Assembly: GCA_945969495.1 (NCBI GenBank)
Contig: CAMFOH010000008.1
Location: forward strand, 1 to 40,739
Direction of reading: 5' to 3'
From: an uncultured Mollicutes bacterium
GTDB taxonomy: Bacteria; Bacillota_I; Bacilli_A; RF39; UBA660
Length of the DNA: 40,739 nucleotides
Under the pieces are notes generated by a model. The model did no database searches, was not told the DNA's origin, and saw only the letters and a list, made by a program, of their open reading frames with translations. Of the stretch, positions 1-8,830 are shown piece after piece; the first letter of the stretch is position 1, and the number at the start of each line of letters is the position of its first letter. The position numbers were made by a program, and so were the translations under genes.

Positions 1-30
1 GCAAAACAGCCTATAGAATCGTAAAGAGAT

Positions 31-2040
31 ATGGAAAAAAATGGATTTTCATTTCCAACGTTATCTAAATATATTGGTGTTAGTATAAAAGATGATGATA
101 CTGGTGAAGTTGTATATGTTTACAATTATATGTTTATAGTAACTTTTGCAGCAGGTATTTTTATTGCGTACGTATTATTTAGTTTTGGAATAGATATTGC
201 AGTTAGAATGGTTGAATTAACAGTTTTACAAATATTAGCACCGTTATTTATAGCAACTTATATAGATCCTAAATCTGCTAAATCTGGTACTTTTCATAAG
301 TGGTTAACTACCGTTGGAAAAACATATGCAAGCCTTTTTATTAAACTTGCTATATTATCACTTATGCTATTATTAATTAGTATTGTTAGCAATTTAGATT
401 ATTATGGAAGTAATTTAGAATTATCTGGTTTTGAAAAATTAGTATTACTATTCGCTATTTTAATATTTGCTAAAAAAGCTCCAAAATGGATTGGTGATAT
501 GGTAGGAGTCGAAGGTGCTGGATTAGGTTTATATACTCCTAAGAAATTACGTGAAAACATGGCTGGATATAATACAATGAAAAGAGCAGCAGGAGTTAGT
601 GCAGCTGTTATTGGAAATAGAGTTGCTAATGCTAGAAGACAACATGCCTTAAAAAAAGAAACCGGTGACTATAATAAATTAGGTTTTATGAAAAAAGATA
701 AAAAAAGAGATTTGAGGAAGAATGGAATAATGGACAAGGATGGAAATCTTTTAAAAGGTAGAAAAGCTGTTAGTTTTTACAAAAAGGACCATGGCGTTTC
801 TGTTGGCGACAAATTTGTTAGAAATGCAACTGGTTTAAAGGACGGAATTAGCACCGGACTTAAAGTTACTGGTGATGCAAAAGGTATTATTTCTTCAATT
901 AAGTCTGGAATAGGAGTATCAGGTAAATATAATGAGAAATATACCCAGAATCAACCGGGAGTATTTGAAAAAGTATCTGAAAAGGTTACTAACAAATTAG
1001 ATAAATATGAAACAAGTGCTTATGGTAGTGCTGCTGACAGATATGAAGCAGCAGATAAGATGAAAAAGGTTAAAACTAGAAAACAATATTTCGGTTCAGA
1101 AAATTACGAAAAATATGGTGATAATTTGATAGGTGGAATGGGAGAATTTTCAAAAGCTATAACTGATAAAAACGGGCATATTGCTGACGATATTTATGAT
1201 AGAGATGCGATGCTTTGGGCTCATTTAAATGGTTGGTCTGCAGAATATAAAGGCGGAAAACTTGAAATAACAAATAATACTGGTGGTCTTGAGGATGTGG
1301 GCCAAGCTGCTAAAAATTTTAGCGCTCTTAAAACTTCCTCAGGCGCTGCTCATATAGATGAGATGTATAATAAAAAACAAAATTCTGCTATGACAGAATA
1401 TACATCTAACCAAGATGCTTTAAACAAGTCTAACCAAAATTATACTGCTGCTAAAGATAATATAAATAGCATTCTTGGACCTCTAGGTATGATGGATCCC
1501 AAAACAGGAGCATTACAAATAACTGGAGTTGGTGGCTCTGGAATAAAAATTGACTCTGCCGATTTGAAAAGTGGTTTAAAAGGTTTAGAAACAAAAACAG
1601 AAGAAGACTACCAGAAAGCTACAAATGATTATAATGATGCTATAGCAGCTCACAATAATCAAAAAATGACGGATGAAGAATTTTCTAAGGCAACTTCACG
1701 CTATAATGAGGCAACTTCACGCTATAATGGAATAAAAAATATTATTAATCATTCAGAAATGATTAACTCACAGTATGGAATTATGGGACAGGAACAGAAA
1801 AATATTAATTCTTTAATTCAAAGAAATGGTATATTACAATCAACTATTAATTCTATTGGAGCAGAATGGGAAGCTCCAGATGGTACAAAAGTAGGAAAAT
1901 ATGATGCAGGAGCTAGTATGTTGCCTAATAGCTATGTTACTAATAGTCAAAAAACTGAAAAATTAGCTTTAGATGCTGATAAAATTTCTAAGGAAATTGC
2001 TGGAATTGATGCCAAAGAGGAAAGTGGAGAAAAGAAATAG
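31..2040 (+). CDS. VirB6/TrbL-like T4SS membrane protein (possibly N-terminally truncated)
   Basis: ORF with several TM segments and the motif FSFGIDIAVRMVELTVLQILAPLFIATYIDPKSAKSGTFHKWL, typical of Gram-positive VirB6-like proteins; first gene of a T4SS cluster. In-frame TAA at 22-24 just upstream. Confidence 0.7.
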   Translation: MEKNGFSFPTLSKYIGVSIKDDDTGEVVYVYNYMFIVTFAAGIFIAYVLFSFGIDIAVRMVELTVLQILAPLFIATYIDPKSAKSGTFHKWLTTVGKTYASLFIKLAILSLMLLLISIVSNLDYYGSNLELSGFEKLVLLFAILIFAKKAPKWIGDMVGVEGAGLGLYTPKKLRENMAGYNTMKRAAGVSAAVIGNRVANARRQHALKKETGDYNKLGFMKKDKKRDLRKNGIMDKDGNLLKGRKAVSFYKKDHGVSVGDKFVRNATGLKDGISTGLKVTGDAKGIISSIKSGIGVSGKYNEKYTQNQPGVFEKVSEKVTNKLDKYETSAYGSAADRYEAADKMKKVKTRKQYFGSENYEKYGDNLIGGMGEFSKAITDKNGHIADDIYDRDAMLWAHLNGWSAEYKGGKLEITNNTGGLEDVGQAAKNFSALKTSSGAAHIDEMYNKKQNSAMTEYTSNQDALNKSNQNYTAAKDNINSILGPLGMMDPKTGALQITGVGGSGIKIDSADLKSGLKGLETKTEEDYQKATNDYNDAIAAHNNQKMTDEEFSKATSRYNEATSRYNGIKNIINHSEMINSQYGIMGQEQKNINSLIQRNGILQSTINSIGAEWEAPDGTKVGKYDAGASMLPNSYVTNSQKTEKLALDADKISKEIAGIDAKEESGEKK

Positions 2041-2055
2041 AAAGGGGAATAATTT

Positions 2056-2370
2056 ATGAATCAATATTTAATAGCGGCTAACTCTAAAAAAGGACAATTA
2101 ATATTTAATGTGTTTAGACCGATTGATTTGGGTATAGCAAGTTGTGGTGCAGTAGTTACGTTTATATTATTTTTAATATTTCAACCAGATAATTTAATTG
2201 GTGGAATATTTGTTCTCTTTCCATTTCTTTCTTGTGCTTTTTTGGTAATGCCAATACCTAATTATCATAACGTATTATGTGTTTTAACAAATATTTATAA
2301 ATTTTATTTCGTAGATAAAAACGAACTTAAATGGAAGGGATGGTGTGCTAAGGATGAGTACAAAGACTAG
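2056..2370 (+). CDS. PrgI/VirB3-like small T4SS membrane protein
   Basis: 104 aa with two adjacent TM helices, located between VirB6-like and VirB4 genes; RBS-like aaaggggaat upstream. Confidence 0.6.
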   Translation: MNQYLIAANSKKGQLIFNVFRPIDLGIASCGAVVTFILFLIFQPDNLIGGIFVLFPFLSCAFLVMPIPNYHNVLCVLTNIYKFYFVDKNELKWKGWCAKDEYKD

Positions 2371-2893
2371 TGGAACTACGGAAAGCTTTGTTCCTGTAAA
2401 AGCAATTATTAATAACATGATAGAGCTTGATAGTGGGTTTAAGGTTGCTGGCGTTAAGGTAGCTCCTAAAAACATATTTATAATGGAGGAGAATGAGCAG
2501 TTTAATGTTATAGATAGTTTAAAAGATTTCTATAATACTTTAGATTTTGAATTTTGGCTCGTTATAGCGGATAGACCAGTTGATATATCGGTTTATATAG
2601 CAGAGCTTCAAATGATGTATAATCAAGCTCAAAATCCTGTTATAAGAAAGCTTATTAACCAAGATTTAAGTAAGGCTGAAGATTTTAATGAAGATGTTTC
2701 TGATGTTGAGTTTTACTTCTTATTTAAAGATAAAAATGTTGAGATGATTCAAAAAAGAATAAGACTTATGATAAATGGTCTTGCTAATGCTGGATTATCT
2801 TCTAGTCAAGCTAATAATGAAGATTTAAGAAGTATATTAGATAATTTCTTAAATGGTGGAGATAAAACTGAGTTTGGGACGGTGTTAGCATAA
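2354..2893 (+). CDS. T4SS-associated protein resembling the N-terminal region of VirB4/TraC
   Basis: ORF 2345-2893; ATG at 2354. 'SFVPVKAIINNMIELDSGFKVAGVKVAPKNIFIMEENEQFNVIDSLKDFYNTLDFEFWLVI' looks like the VirB4 N-terminal domain; stop overlaps the next start (TAATG). Confidence 0.5.
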   Translation: MSTKTSGTTESFVPVKAIINNMIELDSGFKVAGVKVAPKNIFIMEENEQFNVIDSLKDFYNTLDFEFWLVIADRPVDISVYIAELQMMYNQAQNPVIRKLINQDLSKAEDFNEDVSDVEFYFLFKDKNVEMIQKRIRLMINGLANAGLSSSQANNEDLRSILDNFLNGGDKTEFGTVLA

Positions 2894-4689
2894 TGGGAAA
2901 TATTAATATTAAAAAGGAGCTTGCTCCTAAAGGTTTAGAATTTAAACCGGCAGAGTTTGTTATAAGTGATAAATGGTGTACTATTTTAACTGTAGTTTCT
3001 TATCCAAAATGGATAAGTCCAGGTTTCTTATCTAACATAACTAGTAATCCAGGTGTTAAAGTTGTAATTAAACATATTCCTCTTCCTTTTTCTGTTATGT
3101 CAAAGATGCTTAATAAACAACTTGCTGAATTAAAAGCTAATTATGAAAAGGAAAATGATAAGACAGCTCAAGAACAATTAAGGCAGGACTATGATTCTTT
3201 AAATGATTTTATTCAAATGATTACTACTAATCAATCAAAAATATTTGATTTTCAAATGCATATTATTTTAACTGCTGATACTAAAGAAGAGTTAGAACAA
3301 AAAAAGCTTCAAATAAAGAACTTTTTATCTGCTATGGAATTAAGGGCAATACCGCTTAGGTTTGAACAAAGAAAGGTTTTAAAATCAATACTTCCAATAT
3401 TTCCTAAACAGGATATTGAAGAACAAATTGGTACTCCAATTACTTCACCAACCATTGCGGCTATGTATCCTTTTATCTTTGATAGTTTAAAGGATCCAGG
3501 ACCATCTTGCCTTCTTGGAACAGATTTTTCTGGTGGTGTTGTATTATTTAATCAATTCTTATATCAAATAAGAAAAGAGTTTAATAGAAATAATGCTAAT
3601 ATGATTATATTAGGTACTACAGGTAGTGGTAAATCTACTGCTGCAAAACTTCTTTTAAGGACTTATATTAGAAATGGTTATAAGACTGTTTGTATAGATC
3701 CAGAAGGTGAATTAGAAGAGATGGTATCTCGTATGCAAGGTGATTTTATTGACCTTGGTAAAGGTGGAGAATTTGGAATGATAAATCCTCTAGAAGTTAT
3801 TTTAGAGGCTGATGAGGAAGAGTTAAAGGATGGTTTAGGGTATACTGTTCTTACTAAAACTTTACAATTCTTAAAAGCATTTATGAAGTACTATGATCCT
3901 ACTATAACAGAAGATGTTCTTACTATGTTTAGTGAGATGGCACAACTTACTTACCAACGTTTTGGAATATCGTTTGAAACAGATTTTTCGCATTTAAGGC
4001 CTGAACAATATCCAACGTTTTCTGATCTTTATGAAACATTGGTAAGAAGACTAGAGGCTTATGGTGATCAATTAACACATGAAAGAGATATATTAGAAAG
4101 ACTAGAGTTAAAGATAAGACCTTTAGTAAAAGAATTAAAATTCTATTTTGATGGTCATACAACAATAAGACCAACTACTAAGTTCATTGTGTTTAACATT
4201 AGGGATTTAATGAATGCTGATGAAAACATAAGAAATGCATTATTTTTTAACATATTAAAATATGCATGGAGTCATTGTTTAGATAGATCTATAAATACGG
4301 TTATGATGGTTGATGAAGCTCATATATTGTTATCTGGAAATAATACGATTGGTGCTGACTTCTTAGCACAAATTCAAAGACGTGCTAGAAAGTATAATAG
4401 TGGTACTCTTTTAATTACTCAACAACCAAGTGACTTTGCTGATCCAGCAGTTATTACACAAGGTAAGGCTATATTTGATAATGCATCTTATTATCTTGTT
4501 ATGGGTCTTAAAAAACAAGGTGCTGAAGACTTAGCACAGTTAATAGATTTAAATGAACAAGAAAAGGAAAGCATTAAAAAGTATAATCAAGGTGAAGCAT
4601 TGTTAGTTTGCGGAAGCCGCAGAATGAGGGTAGATGTTATTTTAACCGAGGCTGAATTAGATTCATTTGGTTCAGGTGGTGGCTTATAA
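2893..4689 (+). CDS. virB4: VirB4-family T4SS ATPase
   Basis: Walker A GTTGSGKS, Walker B TVMMVDEAH, 'QIQRRARKYNSGTLLITQQPSDF'; typical VirB4 layout. Confidence 0.9.
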   Translation: MGNINIKKELAPKGLEFKPAEFVISDKWCTILTVVSYPKWISPGFLSNITSNPGVKVVIKHIPLPFSVMSKMLNKQLAELKANYEKENDKTAQEQLRQDYDSLNDFIQMITTNQSKIFDFQMHIILTADTKEELEQKKLQIKNFLSAMELRAIPLRFEQRKVLKSILPIFPKQDIEEQIGTPITSPTIAAMYPFIFDSLKDPGPSCLLGTDFSGGVVLFNQFLYQIRKEFNRNNANMIILGTTGSGKSTAAKLLLRTYIRNGYKTVCIDPEGELEEMVSRMQGDFIDLGKGGEFGMINPLEVILEADEEELKDGLGYTVLTKTLQFLKAFMKYYDPTITEDVLTMFSEMAQLTYQRFGISFETDFSHLRPEQYPTFSDLYETLVRRLEAYGDQLTHERDILERLELKIRPLVKELKFYFDGHTTIRPTTKFIVFNIRDLMNADENIRNALFFNILKYAWSHCLDRSINTVMMVDEAHILLSGNNTIGADFLAQIQRRARKYNSGTLLITQQPSDFADPAVITQGKAIFDNASYYLVMGLKKQGAEDLAQLIDLNEQEKESIKKYNQGEALLVCGSRRMRVDVILTEAELDSFGSGGGL

Positions 4690-4714
4690 GATGTCGATAG
4701 ACATCTTTTTTTTT
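4688..4714 (+). terminator. Rho-independent terminator after virB4
   Basis: AAGATGTC-GATA-GACATCTT stem followed by a long T-run. Confidence 0.85.
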
Positions 4715-4725
4715 AATATTTATTA

Positions 4726-4734
4726 TGATATAAT
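4726..4734 (+). promoter_or_regulatory. Extended -10 (TGATATAAT) upstream of the 1085-aa gene
   Basis: TGaTATAAT about 30 nt upstream of the start codon at 4764. Confidence 0.5.
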
Positions 4735-4763
4735 TATTTTGAATTAATATAGGTGGTGTATTT

Positions 4764-7700
4764 ATGAACCAAGGTCCAAAAAATAAAGAAAATGAATTTG
4801 AAATAGAATTTGAAATAGAAGATTTAAGTATAGATACAAAAGATGTTGAGGTTGGAGTTAAAGCTGATCAATCTATAAAGATGGATACTGCTAATAGTGA
4901 TTCATCCGCTTCTAATTCTTTAGGAAGTTTTGAACAGCCAACTGCTATTTCGAGTGATAATGATTCTTCTTTACCAACTGATAATTCAAGTGAGGCAAAG
5001 AGTAGTGCTATAAATGATAATTCAAACGAGAATGTAAGTGGTTCTACATCTGATTCATCATCTTTAGGGAATAATGATTCAACTGATTCCAATGGTAATC
5101 TGAATCAATCAACTGATGATATCCCTGAAGAAAGGAAAAGTTTAAAGCAAAGAGCACAAGATACAAAAGATAACCTTAGAGAAAAAGCTGATAAAATTAG
5201 AAATGCTCCAGAAAATATTAAGAATAAATATAATGACGCTAAAGATAAATTAAATAACGCTAAGGATAGGGCAAAACAAGTGCCAGAAAATTTAAAAAAT
5301 AAAAAAGAAGAATTAAAAGACAAATGGAATAATCGCCCAAAGAGCATGAAAGATGCTAAGGATAGAATGAAAAATAAAGGTTCTAATCTTAAAGATAGAA
5401 TGAAGAACGGCGCTAAAAATCGTGCTAAAAATATGGCTAATAAAGTTAAAGATGGTGCTAAGGAAGGTTTTAAAAATAGTGATTTAGGACAAGCTATAGA
5501 TAAAGGAAAGGACGCTATAGATAAAGGTAAAAAAGTTGCTAAAGGTGCAAAAAAAGCTGGTAAAGCAGCTGTTAAAGCCGGTAAGGCAGCAGGAAAGGTT
5601 GCGGCTAAAGCAGCTCAAGGATTACTTAATTTGTTTATTTCTACTTTACCATGGAGTGCAATAGTGGTAGGAGTTGTATTAGTAATTGCTCTTATTATAG
5701 TACTGATTTGTGTTTTAGTGCCTGGAATAGGCGGTGATGTCAACGAAGATGAAAATTATTCACAATATTCAAAAACGGATCAGAAAACATTAGAAAAATT
5801 AGAAGATATATTTCAAAAATATCCAAATGCTGATGGAACTCTTGCTATGTCGGTTGTTTTATATCCTTATTTTGATAATCTTTATAGTGGTAATGTCTCT
5901 AGCTATTTAGTTGAAAATACTGATAATTCTGAATCAGAAGATACTGAAGAAGAAACCCAAGAAGAACAGGCGGATGAAGATATAGAACAAGAAGATGATA
6001 CTGTTGATGATGATCCATATTTATATCCTTTAAGAAAAAGTAAAGTTAGAAAACGTCTTAAAAAGGTATTAGAAAAGCTTAATAATTCTAGTGAAACAGA
6101 TTTTAAAACATATTTAAAAGATGACTATTTTAAAAATGATGGAGGTTATACATGGGGGTATGATGAAGATGTATTAACCGGATATAATGGTTATAAGGAT
6201 TTATTAAAAGCAGCGGGTTCAAACGATGGAGATAACTTGTATGATCTTATAATAGATGATATTTATGATAATAAGGATTTATTTATTAATTATGTTTATA
6301 CAAATGCAGTATGTGCATCAACGTTAGTAGATGCTGGTCAGATAGAAACTTCTGAGTTACTTAAGGGAAATATTTTGGTTGATTTAAAAAAGCCAGGTTG
6401 TAGTAGTATGAAAAGTTGTTCAGAAAGTTATTATGATAATTATTTAACTCTTGAAGAATATGTTAAAGGTGTTGTCTATGAAGAAATAGCTGGTAACACA
6501 GATATAAACCAAATTGCTGCTCAAATGGTTGCTGCTAAAACTTTTACTTTAAGTAGAAGAACTGGTTCTATTATGATAGATGCATCAACTGGAGCGTATG
6601 TAATACCTATGCTTTGGTCAACGGCGGATCAAGATTTTTGCCATGTTGAATTAGGGTGTAACGCTGATGACATAACAGCTCATTATGGTTATGAAAGAGG
6701 AAATGATACAAGGCTATTTCATGGTGCAAATAGATCAGCGGCTAGTGAAGAACAAAAAGCTTTATATAATGAAGCTTGGAATCTCTCAAAGAATGTATGG
6801 ATAGTAAATGAAGATGGTTCTGCGGCTAGTGTTGGTTATTATGCTGGATGTCCAAGTAATGGAAAATGTATGGACCAAGAAAAATTGCCTAATTATGTTA
6901 ACATCGAATATAAATCAATTTTAAGTACATTTTATAGTTCTTATTCGATAGCAACGGTTGAAGGAGATGTTTCTACTGTTCAAGTTAAGGGAACTCAAGT
7001 ATGTACAAATGCAATTACTAATCTTACTGCAACAAGAGCAAAAATAGTATCGTTTGCTTTAGAGCAGGTTGGTAAAATACCTTATTATGAGGGTGGACTT
7101 GCAAGTGTAGCTGGTTATGATGGAAATGATTTTGGTGTCACAACAACAGATGATGGTGCAGGAAGAACTTCAAAAGGTTTAAACAGTGTTGGTTTTGTAA
7201 ACTGGGTTTATTGGTCTGTAATAGATGATAATTTAGGTAATACTAATAGTATAGATAATATATTATCTCAAGGGTTTGAAGTTACACAAGATAAATTATT
7301 AATGGGTGACATTGGGTATTCTTCTGATAAAACTATTGTTGGTATATATGCAGGTGATAATAAGTGGATCATGGAAGATGCTGTAACAGGAAATGTTGTT
7401 GCAAAACCAGATGATAGGATGACAATGTTCATAAGACTTAATACGTTTAAATTTGAAACTTATAATTATACTATAAGAGAAAATAAACCAACCTCTTCTG
7501 AATGGGGTGGTAGCAATATGTTAGTTCCACCAAGTAAACCAAGTTTAATAGGTGAGTGTCCTTGGTATGCAAAAAATAGAGCCGCTGAAATAATAACGGA
7601 ATTATATAATAATGGTAGTTTGACGGATACACAATATAATAAATATTTAAAAAGAGTTAAAACTACTTCTGGAGACGGAGGAACATTTTATCCAGGCGGA

Positions 7701-8021
7701 GCTGCTGATAATGGTTATAATGGAAGTACCAATATAGAAGATTTAAGAGCGGGTTCATTTATTGGAATGTCATCTCAAAAATCAGATGCCGGAAAAAAAT
7801 ACGGACATGTTGCAATTGTTGAATATGTCTCTGAAGACTTAATTGTTATAACAGAAGGTTGGAGATTGAAAAAACCTCAAACATATTGTAGTTCTTATAG
7901 TGATTTTAGCTGCGTAGAATTTAGACATAAAACATTTAATTCTTATCAAGAATTTTATAATTATTATCATGATCCTAATGGTTATATGATGAAGGGTTAC
8001 TTATATTTCTTGGAAGATTAG
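4764..8021 (+). CDS. T4SS-associated multidomain wall protein: acidic/Lys-rich N-terminus, one TM helix, SpoIID-like domain, NlpC/P60-like (degenerate) domain, C-terminal CHAP amidase/endopeptidase domain
   Basis: TM 'SAIVVGVVLVIALIIVLICVLVPGI'; SpoIID-like 'LTLEEYVKGVVYEEIAGNTDINQIAAQMVAAKTF'; NlpC-like 'SKGLNSVGFVNWVYWSV...VGIYAGDNKWIME'; CHAP 'CPWYAKNRAAEII...YGHVAIVEYVSEDLIVITEGW'. Confidence 0.75.
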   Translation: MNQGPKNKENEFEIEFEIEDLSIDTKDVEVGVKADQSIKMDTANSDSSASNSLGSFEQPTAISSDNDSSLPTDNSSEAKSSAINDNSNENVSGSTSDSSSLGNNDSTDSNGNLNQSTDDIPEERKSLKQRAQDTKDNLREKADKIRNAPENIKNKYNDAKDKLNNAKDRAKQVPENLKNKKEELKDKWNNRPKSMKDAKDRMKNKGSNLKDRMKNGAKNRAKNMANKVKDGAKEGFKNSDLGQAIDKGKDAIDKGKKVAKGAKKAGKAAVKAGKAAGKVAAKAAQGLLNLFISTLPWSAIVVGVVLVIALIIVLICVLVPGIGGDVNEDENYSQYSKTDQKTLEKLEDIFQKYPNADGTLAMSVVLYPYFDNLYSGNVSSYLVENTDNSESEDTEEETQEEQADEDIEQEDDTVDDDPYLYPLRKSKVRKRLKKVLEKLNNSSETDFKTYLKDDYFKNDGGYTWGYDEDVLTGYNGYKDLLKAAGSNDGDNLYDLIIDDIYDNKDLFINYVYTNAVCASTLVDAGQIETSELLKGNILVDLKKPGCSSMKSCSESYYDNYLTLEEYVKGVVYEEIAGNTDINQIAAQMVAAKTFTLSRRTGSIMIDASTGAYVIPMLWSTADQDFCHVELGCNADDITAHYGYERGNDTRLFHGANRSAASEEQKALYNEAWNLSKNVWIVNEDGSAASVGYYAGCPSNGKCMDQEKLPNYVNIEYKSILSTFYSSYSIATVEGDVSTVQVKGTQVCTNAITNLTATRAKIVSFALEQVGKIPYYEGGLASVAGYDGNDFGVTTTDDGAGRTSKGLNSVGFVNWVYWSVIDDNLGNTNSIDNILSQGFEVTQDKLLMGDIGYSSDKTIVGIYAGDNKWIMEDAVTGNVVAKPDDRMTMFIRLNTFKFETYNYTIRENKPTSSEWGGSNMLVPPSKPSLIGECPWYAKNRAAEIITELYNNGSLTDTQYNKYLKRVKTTSGDGGTFYPGGAADNGYNGSTNIEDLRAGSFIGMSSQKSDAGKKYGHVAIVEYVSEDLIVITEGWRLKKPQTYCSSYSDFSCVEFRHKTFNSYQEFYNYYHDPNGYMMKGYLYFLED

Positions 8022-8031
8022 GGGTGAAAAA

Positions 8032-8751
8032 TTGAAAAGGAAAATATTATTTATATTAGTGTTAGTAATTTTATCAGGATGTAGTGTAAATGCAAATATA
8101 AATATCAATTATGATTATACCGTGGACGAGAAAATAAATATTGCTTTTTCTAATTTGGCTGCAGTAAATTATGATTCACCTAAAGAGTATGCTAAGAGCT
8201 ATTTAGATTATTATAATCCTGCTATAAATTTAAAAAAATATAGTTATGAAGTAAAGGAAGGAAAAGATACTAGTAATGTTTTGTTTTCTAAGAATACTGA
8301 TAGTATATGTGATAGTATAAATTATAGCTTATTTTCACAATATTTGTATGATGATATAAAATGTTTAGAAGATGAATATTATATAGAAATAAAAAGTAGT
8401 GGGGAACAGCTAATTTCACAGGTTCAAAGTAAAAAAGTATTTAATGTAGAAGAACTAGTTTTAAATGTTGAATTACCTGTTGAAGCAGAAGAAAATAATG
8501 CTGATATTGTAAGTGAAAATGTTTATACATGGAAATATGATCAAGATACATCAGTTAACAAGGATATTTATCTAAAAATTAATAAAAGTAATTTAAAAAG
8601 CAATAAGGAAACTATCGAAAAACAAAAAGAAACAAAAGAAATGACAGAAAAAATTTTCTTAGTATTAAGCATATTCACTATAATAGCAATTTTATTGATT
8701 ATAATATTTAGTCTTTATAAAAAATATAAAAATAATAAAATAGAATATTAA
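8032..8751 (+). CDS. Putative lipoprotein with C-terminal TM helix (T4SS cluster)
   Basis: TTG start after RBS aggggtg; signal peptide with lipobox LSGC; C-terminal TM 'IFLVLSIFTIIAILLIIIFSLYKKYKNN'. Confidence 0.65.
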   Translation: MKRKILFILVLVILSGCSVNANININYDYTVDEKINIAFSNLAAVNYDSPKEYAKSYLDYYNPAINLKKYSYEVKEGKDTSNVLFSKNTDSICDSINYSLFSQYLYDDIKCLEDEYYIEIKSSGEQLISQVQSKKVFNVEELVLNVELPVEAEENNADIVSENVYTWKYDQDTSVNKDIYLKINKSNLKSNKETIEKQKETKEMTEKIFLVLSIFTIIAILLIIIFSLYKKYKNNKIEY

Positions 8752-8760
8752 GAAAAAGTT

Positions 8761-8795
8761 ATACCAAATATCTTGAATATTTGGTATAATGTTTT
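8761..8795 (+). terminator. Hairpin between lipoprotein gene and virD4 (terminator-like)
   Basis: Perfect 11-bp inverted repeat ATACCAAATAT-CTTGA-ATATTTGGTAT followed by aatgTTTTTat; the 3' arm also contains TGGTATAAT. Confidence 0.55.
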
Positions 8796-8830
8796 TATGA
8801 TTATAAATATCTTGTATTTGGAGGCTAGTT

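Noticed and set aside
3947-4174. Minus-strand ORFs inside virB4 and other genes (e.g. 2284-2475, 4868-5092, 9089-9286, 10258-10509, 15063-15368, 26717-27166, 32344-32895)
   Set aside because: Lie antisense to strongly supported coding sequences and give low-complexity or implausible peptides; spurious.
5641-8021. Sporulation locus based on the SpoIID-like domain
   Set aside because: Only the domain is SpoIID-like, the context is T4SS, and no other sporulation genes are in the window (FtsK/SpoIIIE is general).
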